A DNA stretch of 64,000 bases from CAZEDU01 sp964511185 (GTDB lineage Bacteria > Myxococcota > Myxococcia > Myxococcales > Myxococcaceae): NCBI GenBank assembly GCA_964511185.1, contig CAZEDU010000005.1:23405-87404 (forward strand), written 5' to 3'. Both the position numbers and the translations under genes were made by a program. This document shows positions 35,898 to 42,867 of the stretch, one piece after another (positions within the stretch are counted from its first letter, which is position 1; each line of letters starts with the position of its first letter). The notes under the pieces are model-generated. The model was not told the DNA's origin, made no database searches, and worked only from the letters and a program-made list of their open reading frames with translations.

Positions 35898-36662
35898 TCA
35901 GCGCTGGATCAGCCGTTCCGCGCGGGGGCGGCCCAGCTCGCGCAAGAGGATGGCGGCGAACTTGGGGTCGTTGATCAGGTACCGGCGCCACAGGCGGCGC
36001 GGGTCTTGGGTGAGCCGGTAGAGCCACTCGAGCCCCGCGGCCGACATCCACTTCGGCGAGCGCTTCACCACCCCGGCGATGAAGTCGAGCGAGGCGCCGA
36101 TGGCGAGCGAGACCGCCGGCGCGAGCCGCGCGCGGTGCCGGTGGATGAAGAGCTCTTGCTTGGGCGAGCCGAGCGCGACGAGGAGCAGCTGCGGCGCCGC
36201 GGCGCGGATGCGGTCGATGATGGCGGACGCGTCCGCGTCGAGCCGGATCATCGGCGCGTCGAAGCCGACCACGTTGACGCGGAGCTGCTCGGAGAAGATG
36301 TGGGCGGTCTTCTCGGCCACCCCGTCGGCGCCGCCCAACAGGTACACGCGGTGCCCGCGCGCGCCGGCGCGCTCCATCAGCGGCCACACCAGGTCGGAGC
36401 CAGAGACTTTCTCCGGCAGCGGCGCCCCGAGCAGCTTCGACGCCCAGAGCAGCGGCGTGCCGTCGACCAGCGAGAGGCTCGCCTCGCGGTACGCCGCTTC
36501 GAACTCGGCGTTCGACTCGACGTTCACCACGTGGTCGATGTTGGGCGTGAAGACCGAGCCGCCTTGGCCGGCGTCCACCAGCCGCTCGATGGCGTCGAGC
36601 GCCTGCGCGAAGGTGAGCGAGTCGATGCTGAGCTTCCCGAGCTTCAATCGATGGCCGTGCAA
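35898..36662 (-). CDS. WecG/TagA/CpsF-family glycosyltransferase
   Basis: A 254-residue GT26 enzyme that adds a sugar to a lipid-linked intermediate in polysaccharide synthesis. Hallmarks: TPNIDHVVNVESNAEFEAAYREA, LSLVDGTPLLWASKLLGAPLPEKVSGSDL, YLLGGADGVAEKTA, VALGSPKQELFI, and IGASLDFIAGVVKRSPKWMSAAGLEWLYRL. I place the start at TTG 36662 because AGGAG lies five bases upstream; a GTG at 36689 is also in frame. The M. xanthus eps locus contains a gene of the same family (epsA), and this copy lies at one end of the present locus. Residues beyond the usual length are not seen. Confidence 0.87.
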   Translation of the reverse strand: MHGHRLKLGKLSIDSLTFAQALDAIERLVDAGQGGSVFTPNIDHVVNVESNAEFEAAYREASLSLVDGTPLLWASKLLGAPLPEKVSGSDLVWPLMERAGARGHRVYLLGGADGVAEKTAHIFSEQLRVNVVGFDAPMIRLDADASAIIDRIRAAAPQLLLVALGSPKQELFIHRHRARLAPAVSLAIGASLDFIAGVVKRSPKWMSAAGLEWLYRLTQDPRRLWRRYLINDPKFAAILLRELGRPRAERLIQR

Positions 36663-36703
36663 GGAGTCTCCTAAAGCCGCGACGGGCACCCTATGATGCC
36701 TGC

Positions 36704-37603
36704 ATGGCGCTGTCTGTCGATGCCTGGGCGAAGGGGGTGGGGGAGCGGATGCCTTCGAACGCGCTGCGCGCGCTCCTGCGGACCTCGCTCGCCGGGCGCA
36801 ACGTGGCGCTCTGTCTGCACCGCGTCGCCGTGGCGCCGCGCGCGACCGACGAGCAGCCCTACCTCACCATCCCCCCCGACGTGCTCGACAAGCTCATCGA
36901 GCTGTTGCTCTCCACGCGCGAGGACGCGGGGCAGTGGCTGTCGGTGACCTTCGACGACGGCTACGAAGACGCGGCCCGGTACGTCGAGTCGCGGGCCGCG
37001 CGCTACCCGAGCGTGGAGTTCCTCTTGTTCGTCTGCCCGGAGAAGACCGACCGGCAGGTCGGCTACCGTTGGGACCTGGCCGAGGTCGAGGGCCAGCGCA
37101 TCGCCGACCTCCCCGACGACAGGCTCGACGTCGAAGCCGAGAACGCGCGCGAGGAGCTGCAAAAGCTCGCCCGAGCGCCGGCGTTCCGTCTGGCCTCGGC
37201 CGACCAGCTGCGCGGGCTCCAGGGCTTCTCGAACGTCTTCTTGGGCAACCACACCAACTGCCACTTCAAGCAGACGCTGCTCACCGAGTCGCAGGCGAAG
37301 TCGGAGTACGAGCGCTCGAAGGGGCTCTTCGAGCGGCAGTTCGGCCCGCAGCACCACTTCGCGTTCCCGTTCGGCACGCCCGAGCACGAGTTCAACGCCT
37401 CCCACGTCGCGCTGCTGCGCGCGCAGGGAGACTTCCTCATCTGGTCGACCGAGCCGCGCCCTTACGGGCCCGACGAGCGCAGGCCCGGCGGCGTGCTCCC
37501 GCGCTACCCGGTGAACGGCACTTGGGGACATCGGTCGATCGCCGCGTGGATCGCCGCGCGCGCCCTGCTCACGCGCGTGCGCGGCCCCAAAGCCAGTTAC
37601 TGA
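36704..37603 (+). CDS. Polysaccharide deacetylase (NodB-homology) family protein
   Basis: A 299-residue protein of carbohydrate esterase 4 type. The TFDDGYEDAARY motif carries the catalytic Asp and the first metal ligand. LGNHTNCHFKQTLL supplies the H-x-x-x-H metal site, and HFAFPFGTPEHEF is the later conserved block. No signal peptide is seen, so it may act in the cytoplasm or inner membrane on lipid-linked sugars. ATG 36704 is used; ATG 36749 has a better GGGGAG but would trim 15 residues. Divergent from the WecG gene, it fits a role in modifying the exopolysaccharide. Confidence 0.82.
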   Translation: MALSVDAWAKGVGERMPSNALRALLRTSLAGRNVALCLHRVAVAPRATDEQPYLTIPPDVLDKLIELLLSTREDAGQWLSVTFDDGYEDAARYVESRAARYPSVEFLLFVCPEKTDRQVGYRWDLAEVEGQRIADLPDDRLDVEAENAREELQKLARAPAFRLASADQLRGLQGFSNVFLGNHTNCHFKQTLLTESQAKSEYERSKGLFERQFGPQHHFAFPFGTPEHEFNASHVALLRAQGDFLIWSTEPRPYGPDERRPGGVLPRYPVNGTWGHRSIAAWIAARALLTRVRGPKASY

Positions 37604-37606
37604 GAA

Positions 37607-37635
37607 GGGGACTGTCCCCAGCGGGGACTGTCCCC
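37607..37635. terminator. Tandem palindromes between convergent genes
   Basis: Two identical 13-base palindromes, GGGGACTGTCCCC, at 37607-37619 and 37623-37635, separated by AGC. Each can form a 6-base GC stem, and the two together a longer one. The 42-base gap is convergent, so a bidirectional terminator or an extragenic palindromic repeat is likely. There is no T-run. Confidence 0.5.
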
Positions 37636-37645
37636 GTGCTCCGCT

Positions 37646-38596
37646 TCAAGACGCACGAACGAGCTGTTCCAGCCGCGCCTTCCAGCCGCGCGCGGTCTCG
37701 AGCAGCTTGGGGTGCCGCGCGAGCGCCTTCTTCGCGTACTGCTTGGCCGCGGTCTTCAAGCGCAACGAAAGAGGCGGGGTGCCCAGCGCGCCGATGACGC
37801 GGTTGTGCGTGGCGTAGTGCCACTTGTACGTCTCGTCCCCGATGAGGAAGTCGAACTCGCGGTGCTTCCTCTCGAGGCTCGCCTTCATCAGGTCTTCGAG
37901 CATCAGCCGGCCAGGCGAGTACTTGCCGAAGGCGGGGTCGTACGCCGGCACCCACCAGTAGAGCCGCTCGTCGGCCAGCGCGCCGAAGTGCGCGGCGAGC
38001 AGCCGCTCTCCGGCGCTGAACGAAGAGACCACCACCGCCCCGCGCTTCTGCAACACGCGGAACAGGTCGGCGTTCCGAGGGTCGGCGAACATGTCCTGCA
38101 GCCCGGTCGCGACGTACTGGCTCGACTTCCACACCAGGCACTGCTCGAGCACCTCCGGGCGCCGGTCGTCGAGCTCGAAGCGAATGGGCCCCAGCTCCCG
38201 CTCGAGCTTCTTGCGCTTGCGCCGCGAGTCCGGGAAGAGGTTGCCGATGCGCGCGCCGACGAAGGCCTCGAACGCGCTCCACGACTCGAAGCGCGACCAG
38301 TCGATGAAGGGGGACGGGTGCTCGCCGGGCGGGAGCTCGGGGCGCGCGGTGACCTCGTGGGTGCGGAGCACCGCCTTGGGCAGGTAGCCGATGTCGCGAT
38401 CGGCCGCGTCGTCGCGCACGTTCTCCAGCGGCTGAAGGAAGTCGAGGAAGGCCCAGCGGGTGATGGGCTGGCCATCGACCATCAAGAGGCGGAACAGCTG
38501 ATTTTCTACCCGGGCATTCACCACGCGGCAGTTCTTCCCGGCGAAGTACACGTCGGCGAGCGTCTGCAGATAGACGTCGGTCGAGAAGAAGTTCAC
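37646..38596 (-). CDS. GNAT/FemAB-like protein of the exopolysaccharide locus
   Basis: A 316-residue protein beginning at GTG 38596, which overlaps the stop of the upstream acetyltransferase gene by four bases. The C-terminal half resembles the GNAT-type domain found in polysaccharide clusters: VLQKRGAVVVSSFSAGERLLAAHFGALADERLYWWVPAYDPAFGKYSPGRLMLEDLM and FDFLIGDETYKWHYATH. The N-terminal half is alpha/beta without a recognised motif. It may acylate a sugar or lipid-linked intermediate; that is inferred from context. It is the last gene of the three-gene unit starting at 40902. Confidence 0.75.
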   Translation of the reverse strand: MNFFSTDVYLQTLADVYFAGKNCRVVNARVENQLFRLLMVDGQPITRWAFLDFLQPLENVRDDAADRDIGYLPKAVLRTHEVTARPELPPGEHPSPFIDWSRFESWSAFEAFVGARIGNLFPDSRRKRKKLERELGPIRFELDDRRPEVLEQCLVWKSSQYVATGLQDMFADPRNADLFRVLQKRGAVVVSSFSAGERLLAAHFGALADERLYWWVPAYDPAFGKYSPGRLMLEDLMKASLERKHREFDFLIGDETYKWHYATHNRVIGALGTPPLSLRLKTAAKQYAKKALARHPKLLETARGWKARLEQLVRAS

Positions 38597-39132
38597 AGCG
38601 GCACGGCCTCGTCGTCCGGCCGGCGCGGGCGGATTTTGGCGGGCACGCCCACCGCGACGCTGTCGGCGGGCACGTCGGTGAGCACCACCGCGTTGGCGCC
38701 GATGCGGGCGCGCGCGCCGACGCGGATGGGGCCCAGGATTCGGGCGCCAGCGCCGATCCACACGTCGTCCTCGATGGTCGGGTAGCCGTTGTCCTTCGCG
38801 GTGCCCACCGTGTTGTTGCCGTAGAAGCGCACGCGGTTCCCCACCCGCGCGTCGCCGCCGATGACGATGCCCAGCGGGTGCACGAACCACACCCCGTGGC
38901 CCAGGGTGACGTCCTTGCCGATCTCGATGCCCAAGAGCGCCGTCTGCGCCACCCGCAGCGCGTGGTTCACCAGCGGCACGTGGATCGCGCGGGCGAAGCT
39001 GCGCGCGCGCTGCAGCGCGGTGATGCGGTACGAGTCGGTCACCAGCACCACCTTGGCGATGTGTTTTGGGTCGCTCTGCCCGCTGGTGGCCTTCGCCAGC
39101 TCGACCGCGTCACGCCAGAGATCTCGAATCAT
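38593..39132 (-). CDS. Serine O-acetyltransferase-like hexapeptide acetyltransferase
   Basis: A 179-residue left-handed beta-helix protein resembling CysE-type acetyltransferases: IGKDVTLGHGVWFVHPLGIVIGGDARVGNRVRFYGNNTVG and DDVWIGAGARILGPIRVGARARIGANAVVLTDVPADSVAVGVPAK. The catalytic His is probably in HPLG. It lacks the long N-terminal helical domain of true CysE, so a sugar or other alcohol is as likely a substrate as serine. The M. xanthus eps locus has a comparable gene (epsC). Its ATG directly abuts the stop of the upstream lipoprotein gene. Confidence 0.83.
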   Translation of the reverse strand: MIRDLWRDAVELAKATSGQSDPKHIAKVVLVTDSYRITALQRARSFARAIHVPLVNHALRVAQTALLGIEIGKDVTLGHGVWFVHPLGIVIGGDARVGNRVRFYGNNTVGTAKDNGYPTIEDDVWIGAGARILGPIRVGARARIGANAVVLTDVPADSVAVGVPAKIRPRRPDDEAVPL

Positions 39133-40902
39133 TCAGCGGTACGTATGGCACACCGCAGGGTCGAAACCTTGAGGTGCGCCGACGTTCTCCTCGAAGCCCA
39201 TGTTGTCCCAGTTGCGAACGTCGACGTAGGGGGTGTTGGACAAGTAGTAGCGCTGCCCGGTCCGGTCGTTGTAGCTGCGCGAGAACTCCACCCGCTCCGC
39301 AGCCGAATGGTACAGCACCTGGCCGAAGCCGATCGCCGCCTCCGCCATCGTCAGCTTGGCGCTGCCCAAGTCGTTGCAGAGCCGAAGCTGCCCGTTCGCG
39401 TAGAGGATGACGCGGTTGCGGCTCACGTAGACGTCGAAGTGGGTGCGCGGCGAGATGAGCAGCTGATCATCGAGGATCGGCCCGGTGAGCTTGCCCGCGG
39501 TGTCGCGCGTGCGGAACCAGCCCGGCGCCTCTTCGTTCTCGTTGTACTGCGGCGGGCTCACGTTGACGACGTTGTCGCGCGCCGGGGCGCCGGCCTGGTT
39601 CACCATCACGCGGAGGTCCGACTCCGACCGCTTGCGGCTGGGCTCGAGCCGGAAGGGCGAGCCGTCGCGCGGGAAGAACTGCAGGCAGTTCCAGTTCTCC
39701 ACCGAGACGTTGTAGCCGTCCTCTTGGTAGAAGAACGGCGTCAGCACGTTGCGGCCCTTCAGGTGCCCGTTCGCGTCGAGCGTCTGGCCCGGCGCGTCGG
39801 CGCCGCACAGCCCCACCCACCAGTAGCGCCGCGCGGTGGCGTTGGAGGGCACGTCGAAGCCGATCTTCACGTACGCGTGGTCGCTCAGCTGCGCGACCTT
39901 CTTCGGGTACGCGATGAGGGCGCCGAACACGTCCTGCTCCCAATCGGCGGTCATCATGTGCAGCTGGCCGCGCTCGATCCAGAAGTGATGCGCTTCGGTG
40001 TTGTACGCGGTGAAGGTCCACTTGTTGTTCTCGAAGAGCCAGCCGTCCGCGAACGCGCGGCTGCCGTCGTCGACGCGGCGGAGGTAGCGCGGCTGATCAT
40101 CCTCCAGGAAGTCGTCGAAGAAGGACGCGAGCGGCGGGGTGCTTCGGTCCTTGGGGTAGAGCTTGACCGTCGTGCGGGCGAGCACCACCGGCGCGTGGGG
40201 CGCGGCGGGGCTGGCCAGGGTGGCGCCCGGGCCATGGCCATTGACGATGAGCGCGCCGAACTGGGCGCGCACCTCGGAGGAAGGGAAGACCGAGAAGGCG
40301 ACGCGGTCTTGCGCCGGCACCTCGTTGATGTCGACCGCCAGGTTCTCGCGCCTGGCGCCGAGCGCGCCCGGGAAGGGGCAGGGCGAGTCGATGGCCTCGA
40401 CCACCACCACGGAAGGCTCGCGGAGGTCGGCGATCTCGAGCTGCCGCAACAGCTCGACCGCGGCCGTGGCCTTGTCGTTGTGCTGCCGGAAGCCCGCGCA
40501 GTAGATGTCGGTGCCCGCGACCTTCTCGCCCGCGCCTTGCGGGGTGACCTGGACGCCGGCGGGAATCCGGAAGGCGCGGTAGTCGCGCGCGCCGGCGACC
40601 TCGGGGAGCACCAGCACCGCGCTGTCGCGGTTCATCGCCGCCTTGACCGACTCGAGGAGCGGCGCGGTGGTCCAGCCGAGCGCGCCGCCGGCCTCGTCGA
40701 CCGGGGCCGTGGGCGAGGCGACCACTTCGACGTCAATCGCTTCGGGGACGCTCGGCGCTTGGTCTGGAACGACGTGGAGCAGGTCGCCGGGAGGATCCCC
40801 CTCGCCTTCTGCGTCTAGAATGCTTCCGATGCACGCCGCGGAGGTCAGCGCCAAGACCAACGCGGCCAATCGAACGCAGCCAGGGTCGCGAGTCGAGGTC
40901 AT
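39133..40902 (-). CDS. Large lipoprotein of unknown function in the exopolysaccharide locus
   Basis: A 589-residue lipoprotein (lipobox TSAACI); ATG 40902 is chosen over 40935 because it sits properly before the signal peptide. The N-terminal third is alpha/beta with several short hydrophobic strands (AVLVLPEVAGARDY, EIADLREPSVVVVEAIDS). The last 330 residues are beta-rich and aromatic (WTFTAYNTEAHHFWIERGQLHMMT, KIGFDVPSNATARRYWWVGLC, HFDVYVSRNRVILYANGQLRLC), which could be a lectin-like jelly roll. I do not recognise a family. It heads a three-gene unit with the two acyltransferase-like genes and is divergent from the cytochrome peroxidase gene. Confidence 0.7.
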   Translation of the reverse strand: MTSTRDPGCVRLAALVLALTSAACIGSILDAEGEGDPPGDLLHVVPDQAPSVPEAIDVEVVASPTAPVDEAGGALGWTTAPLLESVKAAMNRDSAVLVLPEVAGARDYRAFRIPAGVQVTPQGAGEKVAGTDIYCAGFRQHNDKATAAVELLRQLEIADLREPSVVVVEAIDSPCPFPGALGARRENLAVDINEVPAQDRVAFSVFPSSEVRAQFGALIVNGHGPGATLASPAAPHAPVVLARTTVKLYPKDRSTPPLASFFDDFLEDDQPRYLRRVDDGSRAFADGWLFENNKWTFTAYNTEAHHFWIERGQLHMMTADWEQDVFGALIAYPKKVAQLSDHAYVKIGFDVPSNATARRYWWVGLCGADAPGQTLDANGHLKGRNVLTPFFYQEDGYNVSVENWNCLQFFPRDGSPFRLEPSRKRSESDLRVMVNQAGAPARDNVVNVSPPQYNENEEAPGWFRTRDTAGKLTGPILDDQLLISPRTHFDVYVSRNRVILYANGQLRLCNDLGSAKLTMAEAAIGFGQVLYHSAAERVEFSRSYNDRTGQRYYLSNTPYVDVRNWDNMGFEENVGAPQGFDPAVCHTYR

Positions 40903-40989
40903 ACGCGGGTCGGAATTATGGATCGCCTTCGGCACAGCGCCTCAAGATTTCCCGGCCGCGCAGGCAGGCTCGCTCCGAGGTGGACGACA

Positions 40990-42156
40990 ATGTGCGCTGC
41001 GCTGGCGCTGCTCGTCAACGCGTGCGCTCCCGCTGCGTCTCCTTGCGCGCTCGCGCCCGGGCTCGCCGCCGAACAATGCGAAAAATTGAGAGATTTTCGG
41101 CTGCCCGATCAGTTGCCGCCCGCGCGTGGCAGCTCGTACGGCGACCACCTGAAGACGGCGTCGCTCGGGTTCAAGATTTTCTTCGACGCCCGCTTCTCGT
41201 CGAACCAAGAGATTCGCTGCGCGACCTGCCATGCGCCCGAGCTCAACTTTCAAGACGGAAAACCCACGTCGGTGGCGCTGGGCATCACCCGCCGCAACAG
41301 CCCGACCGTGCTGAACGCGGCGTGGCACCGCTGGCAGATGTGGGACGGGCGCGCGGACACGTTGTGGTCGCAGCCGCTGCTCGCGTTCGAGAACCCCCTG
41401 GAGATGGACTTCACGCGGCTGGAGATCGCGCACCGCGTGCGGATCAACTACCAGCCCGAGTACGAGGCCGTGTTCGGACCCCTGCCGCCGTTGGAGGACC
41501 AAGCCCGGTTTCCCGCGCGCGGCAAGCCCCAAGACGCCGCGTGGGAGGGCATGACCCAGGCCGATCGCGAGGCGATTCATCAAGTCGTGGTGAACGTCGG
41601 CAAAGCGCTCGAGGCGTACATGCGCAAGGCCGCGGCCGGGGCGTCGGCGTTCGATCGTCACCTCGACGGTGAGGCCGACGCGCTGAGCGAAGAGGCGAAG
41701 CGCGGGCTCGGACACTTCGTGCGCGCCGGGTGCGATGCGTGCCACAGCGGGGCCATCTTCTCGGACGAAGCATTTCACGCGCTGGGCGTGCCGGATCAGC
41801 CGGGCGTGGACGACGGTGGGCGCGCCGAGGGGCTGAAGGCGTTGCTCGAGAGCCCATTCCATCAGCAGGGGCCGTTCTACGAGGGCACCGACGCCGAGCC
41901 CCTGCCCGCGCCGCGGCCGGAAGACGCGAAGGCGTTTCGAACGCCGTCGTTGCGAAACCTCTCTCAGACCGCGCCTTACGGCCACAACGGCCGGTTCAAG
42001 ACGCTCGAAGACGTGGTGGCGTTTCACCTCGACGGCGGCGCGTCTGTCGGAGCGGTGCCGCTGACGGCCACCGAGCGCGCCGAGCTGGTCGCGTTCCTGC
42101 GGTCGCTGGATGGGAAGTATCCCGATCCCCCGTGGAACAACTGGCCGGACCGCTGA
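40990..42156 (+). CDS. Di-heme cytochrome c peroxidase / MauG family lipoprotein
   Basis: A 388-residue periplasmic protein with two c-type heme sites, CATCH and CDACH, in the typical two-domain layout. Family landmarks are the GYFDxR-like KIFFDARFSSNQEIRCATCH, RRNSPTVLNAAWH, MWDGRADTL, and FRTPSLRNLSQTAPYGHNGRFKTLEDVVAFH. ATG 40990 is preferred (GAGGTGG upstream); ATG 40918 is in frame. The leader ends LVNAC, suggesting lipidation. Such enzymes reduce hydrogen peroxide or oxidise protein side chains; which applies here is not clear. It sits inside the exopolysaccharide locus but shows no functional tie to it. Confidence 0.87.
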   Translation: MCAALALLVNACAPAASPCALAPGLAAEQCEKLRDFRLPDQLPPARGSSYGDHLKTASLGFKIFFDARFSSNQEIRCATCHAPELNFQDGKPTSVALGITRRNSPTVLNAAWHRWQMWDGRADTLWSQPLLAFENPLEMDFTRLEIAHRVRINYQPEYEAVFGPLPPLEDQARFPARGKPQDAAWEGMTQADREAIHQVVVNVGKALEAYMRKAAAGASAFDRHLDGEADALSEEAKRGLGHFVRAGCDACHSGAIFSDEAFHALGVPDQPGVDDGGRAEGLKALLESPFHQQGPFYEGTDAEPLPAPRPEDAKAFRTPSLRNLSQTAPYGHNGRFKTLEDVVAFHLDGGASVGAVPLTATERAELVAFLRSLDGKYPDPPWNNWPDR

Positions 42157-42471
42157 ACGGCCGCGGCATGGCTCAGAGGGCGAAGTGGCTTTCTGTTCGC
42201 GCGGGAGAGCGAAAGGCCACCAGCGCCGCCGAGCTTCGGCCGGGGGCTTTGACGCGTTGGCAGCCCGGTGCCGCGAGCCGCGGAGAGAAAGGTACCGTTT
42301 CTGGTACCCAGGACTCCGCAGTTTGAACCGACGACGTCGTCGAAGCCGGCAACTGCGTGCCGTGGAGCGGTCGCGTCTTGGCGAGAGCACGAAGCATCGA
42401 AGCGCGTGCGCCGCGCTCAGAAAAGCCAACGCGCCTGCTTCAGGGCACGCGGCACGGCGAACAAGCTCCGC
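42157..42471. other. Convergent intergenic region with nested inverted repeats
   Basis: A 315-base gap without a convincing gene. It contains two GGTACC boxes six bases apart (42291-42296 and 42303-42308), able to pair with each other. It also has a longer inverted repeat with ends GCAGTT (42318) and AACTGC (42351) around the palindrome GACGACGTCGTC (42330-42341). The third copy of the intergenic repeat family follows at 42355. Bidirectional termination is a plausible role. Confidence 0.5.
42355..42398 (+). repeat. Intergenic structured repeat, partial copy C
   Basis: Forty-four bases (GCGTGCCGTGGAGCGGTCGC onward to GAAGCATC) match positions 51232-51275 of copy B at 37 of 44 sites. The stem-loop half found in copies A and B is replaced by a different inverted repeat just upstream. 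Like the other copies it sits between convergent genes and in plus orientation. Confidence 0.65.
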
Positions 42472-42867
42472 TCAAAGCGCGCGGACCGCGAGCACCATCA
42501 GCCAAACCGGCAGCACGACCTCGACGGCGTAGGTCAACGTCGCCGCCACCCGGCGAAGGCGGTGCAGCCGAAACACATAACCCGTCGCGTGGCCCACGCG
42601 CGCGAACAGGACGACCGCGCCGACCCCGGCCACATAGCCCTTCGGCGCTCCGACCAGCTCGAAGAGCGCCAACAAAATGATCAGCGGCACCAAATGCTCG
42701 AGCGCGTTCGCGTGCGTGCGAATGGCGAGGAGCAGGTCCTTGTGGCCACCGTCGCCGGACCACACCTTGTGCTTGAGCCGGAGCAGGCTCACGCGAATGC
42801 CCAAGGCCCCAATCATGAAGACGGCGATCGCCGCGACGATGGCGGAGTAAATGGGCGCGGTGCTCAT
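42472..42867 (-). CDS. MAPEG-family membrane protein
   Basis: A 131-residue four-helix membrane protein of the MAPEG group (membrane-associated proteins in eicosanoid and glutathione metabolism). The signature is RTHANALEHLVPLIILLALFELVG, followed by HATGYVFRLHRLRR. Bacterial members include glutathione transferases and proteins of unknown activity. Its ATG overlaps the GH44 stop by four bases (ATGA), so it is translated with the last gene of the exopolysaccharide unit, an odd partner. Confidence 0.85.
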   Translation of the reverse strand: MSTAPIYSAIVAAIAVFMIGALGIRVSLLRLKHKVWSGDGGHKDLLLAIRTHANALEHLVPLIILLALFELVGAPKGYVAGVGAVVLFARVGHATGYVFRLHRLRRVAATLTYAVEVVLPVWLMVLAVRAL

